In this document: in pieces, positions 18,467 to 28,274 of the stretch | Numbering within the stretch: the stretch's first letter is position 1 | Layout of the letters: every line of letters begins with the position of its first letter | Source of the DNA: Vibrio amylolyticus | GTDB taxonomy: Bacteria; Pseudomonadota; Gammaproteobacteria; Enterobacterales; Vibrionaceae | Reading direction: 5' to 3' | DNA length: 64,000 bases | Assembly: GCF_023145695.1 (NCBI RefSeq) | Contig: NZ_JAJHVV010000002.1 | Span: 1-64,000 of the forward strand | Made by a program: the position numbers and the translations under genes | The notes under the pieces: generated by a model | Told to the model about the DNA's origin: nothing | Databases searched by the model: none | The model's input: the letters and a program-made list of their open reading frames with translations, nothing else

Positions 18467-19942
18467 ATGAAAATTAAGTCACTCATAGACAAGCTGAAAC
18501 CAACAAAGAATGAGCATTCCAATTTATTGGTTATAGTGCAACCTGACGCTATCTATTTTTCGCAGCATCCAGCATTTTCCATACCGAAAGCCGTGCTTGA
18601 AAATAGTAGTTGGCAGCAAACATTAGCAGCGAACCTAAAAAAATATTCGGTAGAAGGGATCACTGTTAGCGTGATTCTTGACTCTAGCTTATATCAAACC
18701 TACCAGCTCGAGACCCCTAACATTCCTCAGAATGAGTGGTCTGTTGCACTGCCTTTTTTGCTCAAGGATTTAGTCACTGAAAAAGTGACCGATATTGTTG
18801 CAGATGCCTTTAGATTACCTAGTAGTAATAAGATTCAAGCGTATGTGATCAATCGAACATTAATCTCTGATCTTACTCTGCTACTCAGTAAGCATAACTG
18901 CCAACTAGGAGAGCTTCTCACTGAAGACGATGTGTGGGGCTCGACTGCTTCTGAACTGAAAAGTTATTTACTGCTGCAAAGAAGCGCACGTGGCAGTTAT
19001 AAAATAGGTGCGTTTCACGAAGGCCGGTGCGTTTTTCAACGAACAATCCGTAATGTAGCGGCTCCATTGACTGGGACAGCAAGCTCAGCGCTTCAGTTAG
19101 ATGGTATGGCGTTAGAGTTACAACGCTCTATTGATTACCTCTCCTCGCAGTTAAAAGGTATCCCTTTACACACGCTCTTTACCTGTTGTGATGAAGAGCA
19201 GCAGCAAGAGTTAGCACAAGCATTAGATGAGCGACTGAATGTAAAAGTAAAACCACTGGCTGAGGAACTCTCTTCTGACGGCGAGCCTCAGGTGCCAGAT
19301 GAGCTTCTTATCTCTGGTGAGATCCTAGCGATTGCCGCAAATACTCTATCAGCGGATCGTGTCAATTTATACCCTGCACACTTAAAGCCTAAAAAGCAGT
19401 ATTTTACTTTCAAAAATGTGGCGATTTCATGGCTTACAGTGGCTTCGATACTGCTCGCGTTGAGTGGTTTTTATCATTATCGTTCAGGGAATTTACAGGT
19501 CGAGTTAACCGCAGAGAGGCAGCAGTCCAAATCTCTCTCTCAGCAGACTGCAAAGTTAAAAAAAGAGCTAGAAAGTCACACCCCATCGCCTGATAAAGTG
19601 GCAGCCGTTGCTCGACTTAAGCTTGAGATCCAGACGCACCGAGATTCATTAAAAGCAATTGGTGATTACGATCAGTCTCAAAGACAAGGCTACTCTGGTG
19701 TGATGGTCTCTTTGGCGACACTTGGACGAAAAGATATTTCACTAGAGAAAATTCAGATTGATAGCCATAAACTCAATTTACATGGCTTAGCCAGAAATGC
19801 AGAAGCGGTACCGAATTGGGTGCATCAATTTAGACAAGAGTTAAATCTCGTTGGGCGAACGTTTGAAAAGCTTAAAATTGGTCGAAACGATCAAAACATC
19901 ATCACTTTTGAGTTGATGACTCAAGGAGACGTGGAGCGATGA
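18467..19942 (+). CDS. mshI: MSHA biogenesis protein MshI
   Basis: 491 residues. The first 310 residues look like the actin-like PilM fold (cytoplasmic), then a single membrane span at about 316-336 and a periplasmic coiled-coil and ferredoxin-like part as in PilN. So it is a PilM-PilN type fusion that forms the inner-membrane alignment platform for the pilus with MshJ. In V. cholerae the gene is recorded in two pieces; here it is one intact frame. The stop overlaps the mshJ ATG by four bases, showing translational coupling. Confidence 0.88.
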   Translation: MKIKSLIDKLKPTKNEHSNLLVIVQPDAIYFSQHPAFSIPKAVLENSSWQQTLAANLKKYSVEGITVSVILDSSLYQTYQLETPNIPQNEWSVALPFLLKDLVTEKVTDIVADAFRLPSSNKIQAYVINRTLISDLTLLLSKHNCQLGELLTEDDVWGSTASELKSYLLLQRSARGSYKIGAFHEGRCVFQRTIRNVAAPLTGTASSALQLDGMALELQRSIDYLSSQLKGIPLHTLFTCCDEEQQQELAQALDERLNVKVKPLAEELSSDGEPQVPDELLISGEILAIAANTLSADRVNLYPAHLKPKKQYFTFKNVAISWLTVASILLALSGFYHYRSGNLQVELTAERQQSKSLSQQTAKLKKELESHTPSPDKVAAVARLKLEIQTHRDSLKAIGDYDQSQRQGYSGVMVSLATLGRKDISLEKIQIDSHKLNLHGLARNAEAVPNWVHQFRQELNLVGRTFEKLKIGRNDQNIITFELMTQGDVER

Positions 19943-20583
19943 AGCAGGCATTAACACAACTTGAAAGTAAGTTTAATCAATTATCAGAACGGGAAAAGTG
20001 GTTGATCTCACTTGGTGGATTGGTCGTGACAGCTCTGGTTATTTTTACTTTTGTCTTTGAACCTGCAGTTAAAAGAAATAATCAATTGAGTCAGGAGCTT
20101 GTAATAACTAAGGCTGATATTCAGCGTATGCAGGGTGAAATTATGGTTTTAACGGCCAAATTAAAAAGAGACCCTGATAAAGAGATTGATGTCGAATTTA
20201 AAAAACTATTAAAGCAGAGCCAAGATTTGTCTCTCGAGCTATCAGAAGTGATTGCCACATTAGTTTCCCCTACTCAAATGGCACTGCTGCTTGAGAGTGT
20301 ATTGACGGAGAGTAATCGCCTTCACCTTGTCTCGTTAGAGACTCTTGGAGCGGAATCGATTGTTAAAAAGCAATCACAACAGACAGGCTACTATATTCAT
20401 CCGGTCAGAATTGAAGTGACAGGTAGCTATTTTGATATTCTGGCGTATTTAGAAGCATTAGAAGCAATGCCTGCAAAATATTATTGGCGTAGTTTCCACT
20501 ATCAGGTGGAAGAGTACCCAACGGCACGGTTGATTATGGAAGTCTACACTTTAGGAGCTCGTAAAGAGTTTATCGGGGGCTAG
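19939..20583 (+). CDS. mshJ: MSHA biogenesis protein MshJ
   Basis: 214 residues: short cytoplasmic head, one membrane span (about 22-42), a coiled coil (about 45-105) and a small periplasmic domain. This is the PilO/GspM-like layout, so it should pair with MshI in the inner-membrane alignment complex. It starts within the end of mshI (ATGA overlap) and is followed six bases later by mshK. Assignment is from cluster position and architecture; sequence identity in this family is low. Confidence 0.85.
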   Translation: MKQALTQLESKFNQLSEREKWLISLGGLVVTALVIFTFVFEPAVKRNNQLSQELVITKADIQRMQGEIMVLTAKLKRDPDKEIDVEFKKLLKQSQDLSLELSEVIATLVSPTQMALLLESVLTESNRLHLVSLETLGAESIVKKQSQQTGYYIHPVRIEVTGSYFDILAYLEALEAMPAKYYWRSFHYQVEEYPTARLIMEVYTLGARKEFIGG

Positions 20584-20589
20584 CCAATC

Positions 20590-20940
20590 ATGTTTTTAAG
20601 AATAACCGTCATAGCTGGTTTCCTATTTGTAAGTATGTTCTCTTCAGCGGCCGACAAACAACCTGAAGGCCAAGACCCAACGGCACCATTAGGGTGGGAA
20701 AAGCCCGCAGAGTCAAAGTCAACGACCCAGAAAACCGTGATTTATCGCTTGCCGACGCTTAAGAGCATTGCTTGTGATCAAACCAAGCGCTGTAATGCGG
20801 TTCTTAATAACACGGTTGTTAAGAAAGGGGATAAATTAAATGGGTATCAAGTTCGTCAGATTTCTGATGACAAAGTGACCTTGGTACGCGGAAGTAGGCT
20901 CTGGACTTTAGAGCTCTTCTCATTAGATATTAAGAATTAA
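20590..20940 (+). CDS. mshK: MSHA biogenesis protein MshK
   Basis: 116 residues with a signal peptide (about 1-21, ending FSSAAD). The remaining part, QDPTAPLGW followed by a small beta domain, resembles PilP/GspC-type connectors; QDPTAPL-like openings are common there. It probably links the MshIJ inner-membrane complex to the MshL secretin in the periplasm. Two cysteines (about residues 62 and 68) may form a disulfide. Three bases separate it from mshL. Confidence 0.82.
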   Translation: MFLRITVIAGFLFVSMFSSAADKQPEGQDPTAPLGWEKPAESKSTTQKTVIYRLPTLKSIACDQTKRCNAVLNNTVVKKGDKLNGYQVRQISDDKVTLVRGSRLWTLELFSLDIKN

Positions 20941-20943
20941 GGT

Positions 20944-22572
20944 ATGAATAATTCTATGCGTAAAATCGTAATTGCAATCGCTATGATTTCTCTTGCTGGG
21001 TGCTCTATGGGGCATCGTGATCCGGTCGAAGCCAAAGCAGCGCTCAACGAAGCGATCAATGAAGCAAACAGCTTAAAGCTCAATGAGCTCCCCGCCTCTG
21101 TTCAGCAAGACCTTATGCCTAATATTGATGGCGTCAACTTAGCATCTGAAACGAATGTAAAACGGTTTAGAGTCCGTGCCGATGGTGTTGAAGCCAGTAC
21201 TTTCTTTGCCAGCTTAGTGAAAGGTACGGAATACAGCGCCGCGATCCATCCCTCGGTAAAGGGGAACATTACGGTTAACCTGTCGGATGTAACATTGGAT
21301 GAAGTGCTGTCTGTGGTGCGTGATATGTACGGCTATGAAGTTGAGCGTACAGGCAAGATCATTCAGGTCTATCCGGCTGGCATTCGCACGGTAACCATTC
21401 CCGTTGATTACTTACAGATACAGCGTAAAGGCCGTTCACTAACTTCGATTACCACCGGTACCATAACCAATACAGATACCAGCTCTTCGTCGTCTTCGAA
21501 CTCTTCTTCTAACTCGAACTCTTCATCAAATACTTCTAGTTCGAGCTCTAAAGGCGGAACAGAAATCGAGACCATCAGCGAGAGTGATTTTTGGCCGCAG
21601 TTAGTGACAGCCGTTTCTCAATTGATTGGTTCAGGCGATGGACAAAGTGTTGTCGTTACACCACAAGCGAGTGTTATCACGGTACGTGCATATCCTGATG
21701 CAATTCGTGAAGTAAGGCACTTCTTAGGCGTTTCTCAAGAGCGCCTACAGCGTCAGGTTATTTTGGAAGCGAAGATCCTAGAGGTGACGCTTAATGATGG
21801 TTACCAACAAGGGATTAATTGGTCAAATATTTCAATGGGTGACGGTAAGGTTGTGATTGATCGCCTCGGTGCGGCAGCGCTTCCAGGCCTAGATTCTATC
21901 GGTAGCCTTTTAGGCGGACAAACCAACGTAACGATTTCTGATGGTAGCTTTGAAGCCGTTCTTAGCTTTATGGATACCCAAGGGGATTTGAATGTACTTT
22001 CAAGCCCAAGAGTGACTGCTGCGAATAACCAAAAAGCAGTGATCAAAGTGGGTACCGATGAATACTACGTGACTGACTTTTCGAGTGTTGTAGGCAGTGG
22101 TGATAACTCCGAAGCTTCGCCTGAAGTAGAGCTTACACCATTCTTCTCTGGTATATCACTGGATGTGACGCCGCAAATCGATGATGAAGGCAATGTATTA
22201 CTTCATGTACATCCTGCTGTTATTGATGTTCAAGAGCAGGTTAAAGAGATTGGCTACGGGGATAGAGTGATTTCCTTGCCTCTGGCTCAAAGCTCAATTC
22301 GTGAGTCTGATTCGATTATTCGAGCCCGCGATGGGGATGTGGTCGTGATAGGTGGTTTGATGAAGTCCAATACCTTTGATCAAGTATCGAAAGTTCCATT
22401 TTTTGGCGATATCCCCGCGCTTGGTCACCTGTTTAGAAATACCACTCAATTAACACAAAAAACAGAGTTGGTGATCTTACTTAGGCCCACGGTTGTTGGT
22501 GTGAATACTTGGCAAAAAGAGCTAGAACGCTCCCGAGATATTCTACAAGAGTGGTTTCCTGACTCTCAGTAA
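20944..22572 (+). CDS. mshL: MSHA secretin MshL
   Basis: 542 residues, a lipoprotein: signal ends at LAGC (Cys about 20). An N-terminal secretin/TonB-like N0 domain (about 75-140) is followed by a Ser/Asn-only linker (about 178-202), an N1-type domain, and the C-terminal secretin barrel (about 285-530) with VILEAKILEV, VLSSPRVTAANNQKA and VVIGGLMKS. It forms the outer-membrane gate through which the pilus passes. The Ser/Asn tract is coded by varied codons (TCT, TCG, AGT, AAC), so it is not a simple DNA repeat. Followed by 90 non-coding bases before mshM. Confidence 0.93.
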   Translation: MNNSMRKIVIAIAMISLAGCSMGHRDPVEAKAALNEAINEANSLKLNELPASVQQDLMPNIDGVNLASETNVKRFRVRADGVEASTFFASLVKGTEYSAAIHPSVKGNITVNLSDVTLDEVLSVVRDMYGYEVERTGKIIQVYPAGIRTVTIPVDYLQIQRKGRSLTSITTGTITNTDTSSSSSSNSSSNSNSSSNTSSSSSKGGTEIETISESDFWPQLVTAVSQLIGSGDGQSVVVTPQASVITVRAYPDAIREVRHFLGVSQERLQRQVILEAKILEVTLNDGYQQGINWSNISMGDGKVVIDRLGAAALPGLDSIGSLLGGQTNVTISDGSFEAVLSFMDTQGDLNVLSSPRVTAANNQKAVIKVGTDEYYVTDFSSVVGSGDNSEASPEVELTPFFSGISLDVTPQIDDEGNVLLHVHPAVIDVQEQVKEIGYGDRVISLPLAQSSIRESDSIIRARDGDVVVIGGLMKSNTFDQVSKVPFFGDIPALGHLFRNTTQLTQKTELVILLRPTVVGVNTWQKELERSRDILQEWFPDSQ

Positions 22573-22662
22573 TCAGAACGACTCTCGATACAGTGACGAA
22601 TGAAGTTAGCCTTTGGTTAAAAGGTTAAACTCAAAATAAGCAAGGTTAGGTTTAAATTAGCA

Positions 22663-23505
22663 ATGTACCTAGAGCACTTTGGTTTCAGCCAATACCCCTT
22701 TAACCTAACCCCAAATACAGAGCTGTTTTTGGGGTTAGAGCCTCACTATGAAGCGATTCAAATGGTGATGGCGGCATTGAATATGGGGGAAGGCGTCATT
22801 AAGGTGACGGGAGAAGTGGGCTCTGGAAAAACCATGGTTTGCCGGATGTTAATTAACCATCTCAAAGAGAATGTAGAACTTGTCTACCTACCTAATCCGG
22901 TACTAACCGGTGATGAGCTTCGTCAAGCGGTTGCAAGTGAGCTCGGTTTAGAGATTCAAGCGTCCATTTCCGTGGTTGATAAGATTCAAGAGCGGCTCAT
23001 TCAGCTTTCTAAATTGGGAAAACAAACGATCGTGATTGTTGATGAGGCCCAAGCTCTATCCGATGAAGCGCTCGAGGTATTAAGGTTATTTGGTAACTTG
23101 GAAACTGAGCAGGCGAAGCTACTCAACATTGTTTTGATAGGCCAACCTGAGCTTGATGAAAGATTAACTCAGCATCATCTCAGGCAGTTTCGACAGAGAA
23201 TTACGTTTAACGCTAAGCTACGCCCGTTATCTGTTGATGAGAGCGTTGCCTATATTGATACCCGCGTAAATCGAAGTGATGTTAGTGAAGCTTTGTTTAG
23301 CGTTTCACTTAAAAAGTCGATTTGGCGAGCAAGTCATGGGAACCCTCGCTTGATCAATCAAATCTGTCATAAATCACTTATTTTAGCGTTTGGTGCTAAG
23401 GCATCAAAAGTACATAGCAAACATGTTTATAGTGCAATACACGACACGTTTGATAGCTGTAAGCCAAAATTTAAAGCCCCCTTTCTATGGGGATGGAGTT
23501 ATTAA
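22663..23505 (+). CDS. mshM: MshM, ExeA-like AAA ATPase
   Basis: 280 residues. Cytosolic AAA+ ATPase of the ExeA/GspA group: it begins YLEHFGFSQYPFNLTPNTELF, typical of the group, has Walker A GEVGSGKT (about 50-57), Walker B IVIVDEAQ and a GNPRLINQICHKSL sensor-2 segment. ExeA proteins help place secretins in the cell wall, so MshM likely helps assemble MshL. No peptidoglycan-binding domain is attached, unlike ExeA itself. The stop codon shares one base with the mshN ATG. Confidence 0.9.
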   Translation: MYLEHFGFSQYPFNLTPNTELFLGLEPHYEAIQMVMAALNMGEGVIKVTGEVGSGKTMVCRMLINHLKENVELVYLPNPVLTGDELRQAVASELGLEIQASISVVDKIQERLIQLSKLGKQTIVIVDEAQALSDEALEVLRLFGNLETEQAKLLNIVLIGQPELDERLTQHHLRQFRQRITFNAKLRPLSVDESVAYIDTRVNRSDVSEALFSVSLKKSIWRASHGNPRLINQICHKSLILAFGAKASKVHSKHVYSAIHDTFDSCKPKFKAPFLWGWSY

Positions 23506-24764
23506 TGAGTACCATCAATCAAGCGCTATCTGAGCTATCAGAAAAGGAGCAGGGCGCGACCACTCAGATTGAAAAAGCTCACATTGAGAAAGTAAAATCT
23601 CGTCCGGTACTGCCGTGGGTGATTGGTGGTTTTTCGCTTAGCCTAGCGATTGGTGGCTGGGCTGTCTCACAGCAATCTTCTATTGTCGAGCAATCCGCAG
23701 TGATTGAGCAAAAAGTCATAACGGCAGAGCCGGTTTTGGTTGAAAAATCGGTGCCTGTTAGTATTGCTTTTGAACAGCAAACAAGTGTAGAGACAAGTTC
23801 TGATCTTGAGCCAATAACGAGTGTTGTTGAAGTCTCAACAAGTAAAGGTTCCGCTCAGCAGGTGATCATCTATAAAGCCTCGACGAATAAAGAGTCAGTG
23901 CCTGTTAACGCTAAAGTGAATCATGACGTAAGCCAAACACCAAGTAAGAAGACTCAAGCAGAAGAGGTCGTGAGTAAAACCGCTGTCTCTGACACGAGTA
24001 TATTACTGGCGAGTAATAACACGGTTAGTGAACAACCTAGCTCCCAAGTCAAAGAGAAGCCTAAGGCATCTACTTCGCCAGCGCCTTCAGAAGCCTCTTC
24101 AGCGCCGACAAAACCAAAAAGTAACACCGTCATTATTGAGCAGGTTGAGCTTACTCCAGTACAGTTGGCGGAAAAAGCAGTACAGCGAGCTCGAAAAGCA
24201 ATAGATAGCAATAACATTGATGAAGCGCTTAGTGGGTATAGTGATGCACTTCGATACACCCCAAGAGATGAGAATGTTCGTCAGCAGCTTGCTGCCCTCT
24301 ATTATGGTAAAGGAAATGCTCGACAAGCGTTTGAGATACTTCAAGAAGGGATTAAAATTGATAACGACAGCGAAGTGTTGCGTATCGCATTGGCAAAACT
24401 GTTGATTAAAGAGCAGCAGCATGAAGCCGCTCTGACACCATTGATGCATCTAAATCATCAACCTAGCGTCGATTATTTATCACTCCGCGCAGCATTGGCC
24501 CAAAAAAATAACTTCGACGATATCGCCTTAGAAACTTACCAACAATTAGTGGCTGTTGACGAGAGTAACGCTCGTTGGTGGTTAGGTTTAGCCATTCAAC
24601 AAGAGCGTAATGCAGACATACCGTCGGCAGAAAAAGCGTACCAACAAGCGTTAACTAAAGTAGGGCTGTCTCGACAGTCACAAACATTTGTTCGCGAGAG
24701 ACTAAAATTAATCACTACCTTGCAACAAAGCGGAACGCCTGAGGAGAACAGCAGTGCAAATTAA
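23505..24764 (+). CDS. mshN: MshN, TPR protein of MSHA biogenesis
   Basis: 419 residues from the ATG at 23505, preferred over the longer frame starting 18 bases upstream because STINQALSEL is the usual opening and TAATG coupling to mshM is natural. A membrane span lies at about 32-50, a Ser/Thr/Pro-rich disordered stretch at about 55-215, and TPR repeats at about 220-410 (RKAIDSNNIDEALSGYSDAL is the first). It probably partners MshM in the way GspB partners GspA, binding the cell wall or secretin in the periplasm. The end overlaps mshE by 11 bases. Confidence 0.87.
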   Translation: MSTINQALSELSEKEQGATTQIEKAHIEKVKSRPVLPWVIGGFSLSLAIGGWAVSQQSSIVEQSAVIEQKVITAEPVLVEKSVPVSIAFEQQTSVETSSDLEPITSVVEVSTSKGSAQQVIIYKASTNKESVPVNAKVNHDVSQTPSKKTQAEEVVSKTAVSDTSILLASNNTVSEQPSSQVKEKPKASTSPAPSEASSAPTKPKSNTVIIEQVELTPVQLAEKAVQRARKAIDSNNIDEALSGYSDALRYTPRDENVRQQLAALYYGKGNARQAFEILQEGIKIDNDSEVLRIALAKLLIKEQQHEAALTPLMHLNHQPSVDYLSLRAALAQKNNFDDIALETYQQLVAVDESNARWWLGLAIQQERNADIPSAEKAYQQALTKVGLSRQSQTFVRERLKLITTLQQSGTPEENSSAN

Positions 24765-26484
24765 GCTTCGTAAACGTCTTGGTGATTTGCTGGTTGAAGA
24801 AGGCATTGTTACCGAACAGCAGATCGAACAAGCGTTAGCTGCCCAGAAAAGTACTGGGAGAAAAATGGGGGCCATGCTCATTGAACTCGGCTTTTTGACC
24901 GAACATCAAATGCTAACCTTCTTATCTCAGCAGCTTGCCCTACCGTTAATTGATATCAGTCGAGCCAATATCGATGTTGATGCTGTTCAGCTTCTTCCAG
25001 AAGTACATGCTCGACGTTTGCGTGCCTTAGTGATCTCTCGCAGTGGTGATACGGTGCGTATTGCCATGAGTGATCCAGCGGATCTTTTTGCTCAAGAGGC
25101 ATTGCTTGGTCAACTATCTAAATTTAGCCTAGAGTTTGTGATTGCACCGGAGAGCCAGTTGGTTGAAGGCTTTGACCGTTATTATCGTCGAACCAAGGAA
25201 ATCGCCTCTTTTGCAGAGCAGCTTCAAGCAGAGCACCAAGTTAATGATGCGTTTGATATCAACAACCTGGATGAAACGACGGATAGCGATGAAGTTACCG
25301 TTGTTAAGCTGATCAATTCCCTGTTTGAAGATGCAATTCAAATGGGTGCTTCAGATATTCATATCGAACCAGATGCCAATGTGCTTCGTCTGCGTCAGCG
25401 TATTGATGGCGTATTACATGAGACGTTACTCAATGAAGTGAACATAGCATCAGCCCTAGTCTTGCGCCTTAAGTTGATGGCGAACTTAGACATTTCAGAA
25501 AAACGATTGCCTCAAGATGGGCGTTTTAATATTCGCACCAAGGGTCAGTCGGTTGATATTCGTATGTCGACGATGCCTGTACAGCATGGTGAATCTGTGG
25601 TGATGCGTTTATTAAACCAATCATCTGGCGTGCGAAAGCTTGAAGAGTCGGGTTTACCTGCGGACTTATTAGAAAAATTACGAAAGCAGTTAAAAAGACC
25701 GCATGGAATGATCTTGGTGACAGGACCTACGGGCTCAGGTAAAACTACCACCTTGTATGGTGCGCTTTCAGAGCTAAACGTGCCGGGAAAGAAGATCATC
25801 ACTGCGGAAGATCCGGTGGAATACCGCTTACCTAGAATTAATCAGGTACAGGTTAACCCTAAGATTAACTTAGACTTCTCAACCATATTAAGAACCTTCT
25901 TACGTCAAGATCCCGATATTATTTTAGTTGGGGAAATGCGTGACCAAGAGACGGTAGAAATAGGATTAAGAGCTGCCCTGACTGGTCACTTAGTGTTAAG
26001 TACTTTGCACACCAATGATGCAGTAGATAGCGCACTGCGTATGATGGACATGGGCGCACCGGGCTATCTGGTTGCCAGTGCCGTTCGCGCTGTTGTTGCT
26101 CAGCGGCTTGTACGAAAAATTTGTTCCGAGTGTAAAGTTGAAGAGGATGTGGATGAATCAAGAAGGCAGTGGCTTACTGTAAGGTTTCCAAATCAAGCTC
26201 ACTCTTCTTTCTCTCGCGGTAGTGGTTGTCAGAACTGTAATTTGACGGGCTATCGTGGTCGAATTGGTGTATTTGAAATGCTCGAACTTGAGCAAGATAT
26301 GATGGATGCACTACGTTCTCAAGATGCCGTTGCGTTTTCTGACGCGGCACGAAACTCTAAGAACTATAAACCACTGCTTGCTTCGGCAATGGAATTGGCA
26401 CTGCAAGGGGTAGTCAGCTTAGACGAGGTGATGAACCTTAGTGAAGGTGATGCTTCGGGTATTCAAAAAGCGATTTTAATGTAG
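24754..26484 (+). CDS. mshE: MSHA pilus extension ATPase MshE
   Basis: 576 residues from a GTG start with a GAGGAG ribosome site inside mshN. The N-terminus holds two consecutive 24-residue MshEN motifs (RLGDLLVEEG... about 7-30 and KMGAMLIELG... about 37-60, five residues apart), the known c-di-GMP binding site. The C-terminal motor has Walker A GPTGSGKTT (about 324-332), an Asp box, Walker B LVGEMRD, the His box and a four-cysteine zinc site (CSEC...CQNC). It powers pilin polymerisation from the cytoplasmic face, switched on by c-di-GMP. Motifs are complete, so this pilus is expected to respond to c-di-GMP. Confidence 0.95.
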   Translation: MQIKLRKRLGDLLVEEGIVTEQQIEQALAAQKSTGRKMGAMLIELGFLTEHQMLTFLSQQLALPLIDISRANIDVDAVQLLPEVHARRLRALVISRSGDTVRIAMSDPADLFAQEALLGQLSKFSLEFVIAPESQLVEGFDRYYRRTKEIASFAEQLQAEHQVNDAFDINNLDETTDSDEVTVVKLINSLFEDAIQMGASDIHIEPDANVLRLRQRIDGVLHETLLNEVNIASALVLRLKLMANLDISEKRLPQDGRFNIRTKGQSVDIRMSTMPVQHGESVVMRLLNQSSGVRKLEESGLPADLLEKLRKQLKRPHGMILVTGPTGSGKTTTLYGALSELNVPGKKIITAEDPVEYRLPRINQVQVNPKINLDFSTILRTFLRQDPDIILVGEMRDQETVEIGLRAALTGHLVLSTLHTNDAVDSALRMMDMGAPGYLVASAVRAVVAQRLVRKICSECKVEEDVDESRRQWLTVRFPNQAHSSFSRGSGCQNCNLTGYRGRIGVFEMLELEQDMMDALRSQDAVAFSDAARNSKNYKPLLASAMELALQGVVSLDEVMNLSEGDASGIQKAILM

Positions 26485-26510
26485 GGAAGCCATGTTAGTT
26501 TGGGAAAGAT

Positions 26511-27731
26511 ATGCCAACGTATCAGTATGACGGACGTAACTCCGATGGCAGTAAAGCCACGGGGCAAATAGAAGCCGCAACGGAAGATCTTGCAGCGGAA
26601 GCGTTAATGAATAAAGGGGTTATTCCTACCAATATCTCAGTTGGAGGCAAAAGCTTTTCACTCGATTTTGAACTGAAAACACTTTTTGTTCCTACTGTTC
26701 CGCTTGAAGTATTAGTCATCTTTTGTCGTCAACTTTATAGCTTAACCAAGGCTGGAGTTCCTTTGCTTCGCTCTATGAAAGGGTTAACGCAAAACTGTGC
26801 CAACAAACAACTCAAAGAAGCGTTGGAAGAAGTTGCGGCTGAGTTGACTAATGGTCGAAATTTATCGGGCTCAATGCAACTACACCCAAAGGTGTTTAGC
26901 CCGCTGTTTGTCTCTATGATCAGTGTTGGTGAAAATACCGGTCGCCTTGATCAAGCACTGCTTCAGCTCGCGGGATACTATGAACAAGAAGTAGAGACTC
27001 GCAAGCGCATAAAAACCGCGATGCGTTATCCAACCTTTGTTATTGGTTTCATTCTGGTTGCGTTGTTTATCCTTAATATTAAGGTGATCCCACAGTTTGC
27101 GACCATGTTCAGCCGTTTTGGCGTTGATTTGCCTCTACCGACGAGAATTCTTATCGGAATGTCTGATTTTTTTGTTAACTATTGGGCGTTCATGATTGGT
27201 GTCATGGTTGGGCTGTTATTCGCCTTTAAAGCCTGGGTTAATACTGCCTCAGGAAGAGAGCGCTGGGATCTATTTCGTCTACGCATGCCGATTGTCGGTG
27301 GGATTGTCAATCGAGCGCAATTGTCTCGATTTTCAAGAACGTTTGCTCTAATGCTTAAAGCCGGTGTTCCGCTCAATCAATCTTTGGCACTTTCCGCAGA
27401 GGCTCTTGATAATAAGTTTTTGGAAAGAAGATTGCTTGAGATGAAGGCTGCCATTGAAGCGGGTACCGCTATCTCTTCTACCGCTATTAACGCGAATATA
27501 TTTACCCCATTGGTTATTCAGATGATTTCTGTGGGGGAAGAGACAGGCCGAATTGATGAGCTTTTATTAGAAGTTGCCGACTTTTATGATCGTGAAGTCG
27601 ACTATGATTTAAAAACCCTCACAGCACGAATCGAACCAATCTTGCTTGTTATCGTTGCGGGCATGGTACTGATACTTGCATTGGGTATCTTCCTGCCTAT
27701 GTGGGGCATGTTAGATGCCATGAAAGGATAG
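26511..27731 (+). CDS. mshG: MSHA inner-membrane platform protein MshG
   Basis: 406 residues, GspF/PilC family. Two repeated T2SSF domains (about 70-195 and 273-395) with the ISVGENTGRL and ISVGEETGRI signatures, and three membrane spans (about 170-190, 220-240, 376-398). It sits over the MshE hexamer and passes its rotation to pilin loading. ATG start; eight bases to mshF. Intact. Confidence 0.93.
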   Translation: MPTYQYDGRNSDGSKATGQIEAATEDLAAEALMNKGVIPTNISVGGKSFSLDFELKTLFVPTVPLEVLVIFCRQLYSLTKAGVPLLRSMKGLTQNCANKQLKEALEEVAAELTNGRNLSGSMQLHPKVFSPLFVSMISVGENTGRLDQALLQLAGYYEQEVETRKRIKTAMRYPTFVIGFILVALFILNIKVIPQFATMFSRFGVDLPLPTRILIGMSDFFVNYWAFMIGVMVGLLFAFKAWVNTASGRERWDLFRLRMPIVGGIVNRAQLSRFSRTFALMLKAGVPLNQSLALSAEALDNKFLERRLLEMKAAIEAGTAISSTAINANIFTPLVIQMISVGEETGRIDELLLEVADFYDREVDYDLKTLTARIEPILLVIVAGMVLILALGIFLPMWGMLDAMKG

Positions 27732-27738
27732 TTGAGCC

Positions 27739-28197
27739 GTGGAAACAGGACGCTCTCAATTTGTTATCTGGCTACTGATTGTTATCGTGTTAGTGCTTGG
27801 ATTCATGTTGGCTTGGCAAAAAGTGGATGAAGAGGCGAGTGATACTGCTTTACTTGTGACCAGCAAGCGGATCATTGAACGAGCAAGTTATTATAAGCAA
27901 GAGTGGTTGTTACGCAAACAACCGCCTAAACTGTTAATAGATGACACAATACTAACCATGAGCCAGTCTGGTTGGGTGATGCCGATTGACCAGAGTGGTA
28001 AAGAAAATTGTAGTTTTTGGTTGGACGTTTTGCACCCAGATAATCGAGACTTGACGCTTTATCAAGATCACCTTGAAGGTGATGAAAATAGCATGAAATA
28101 TCAATGTAGGTATATCTATGCAAGCAATCAAGTCATTGTTATTCAATTAGTTAATGACAGATTTACAGTAAGTGTCGATTTTCTAACAGAAGCGTAA
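27739..28197 (+). CDS. mshF: MSHA biogenesis protein MshF
   Basis: 152 residues from a GTG start. One N-terminal membrane span (about 9-27), then a small periplasmic domain with two cysteines. No pilin-type cleavage motif is present. Function is unknown beyond the MSHA link; it is identified by position between mshG and mshB and by topology. It is the last gene of the assembly half of the cluster; a promoter-like stretch follows. Confidence 0.8.
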   Translation: METGRSQFVIWLLIVIVLVLGFMLAWQKVDEEASDTALLVTSKRIIERASYYKQEWLLRKQPPKLLIDDTILTMSQSGWVMPIDQSGKENCSFWLDVLHPDNRDLTLYQDHLEGDENSMKYQCRYIYASNQVIVIQLVNDRFTVSVDFLTEA

Positions 28198-28211
28198 TTA
28201 TTGACGTATTA

Positions 28212-28243
28212 TTGATAGCAAGTGATTTATTTTGCCGTATAAT
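28212..28243 (+). promoter_or_regulatory. Candidate promoter of the pilin half (mshB onward)
   Basis: TTGATA (28212-28217) and a perfect TATAAT (28238-28243) lie in the 77-base gap before mshB. The 20-base spacing is longer than the usual 17, so either the -35 is elsewhere or an activator helps. Confidence 0.35.
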
Positions 28244-28274
28244 ACGCCATACGAATAAAGTGAGTGAAGTTAAG

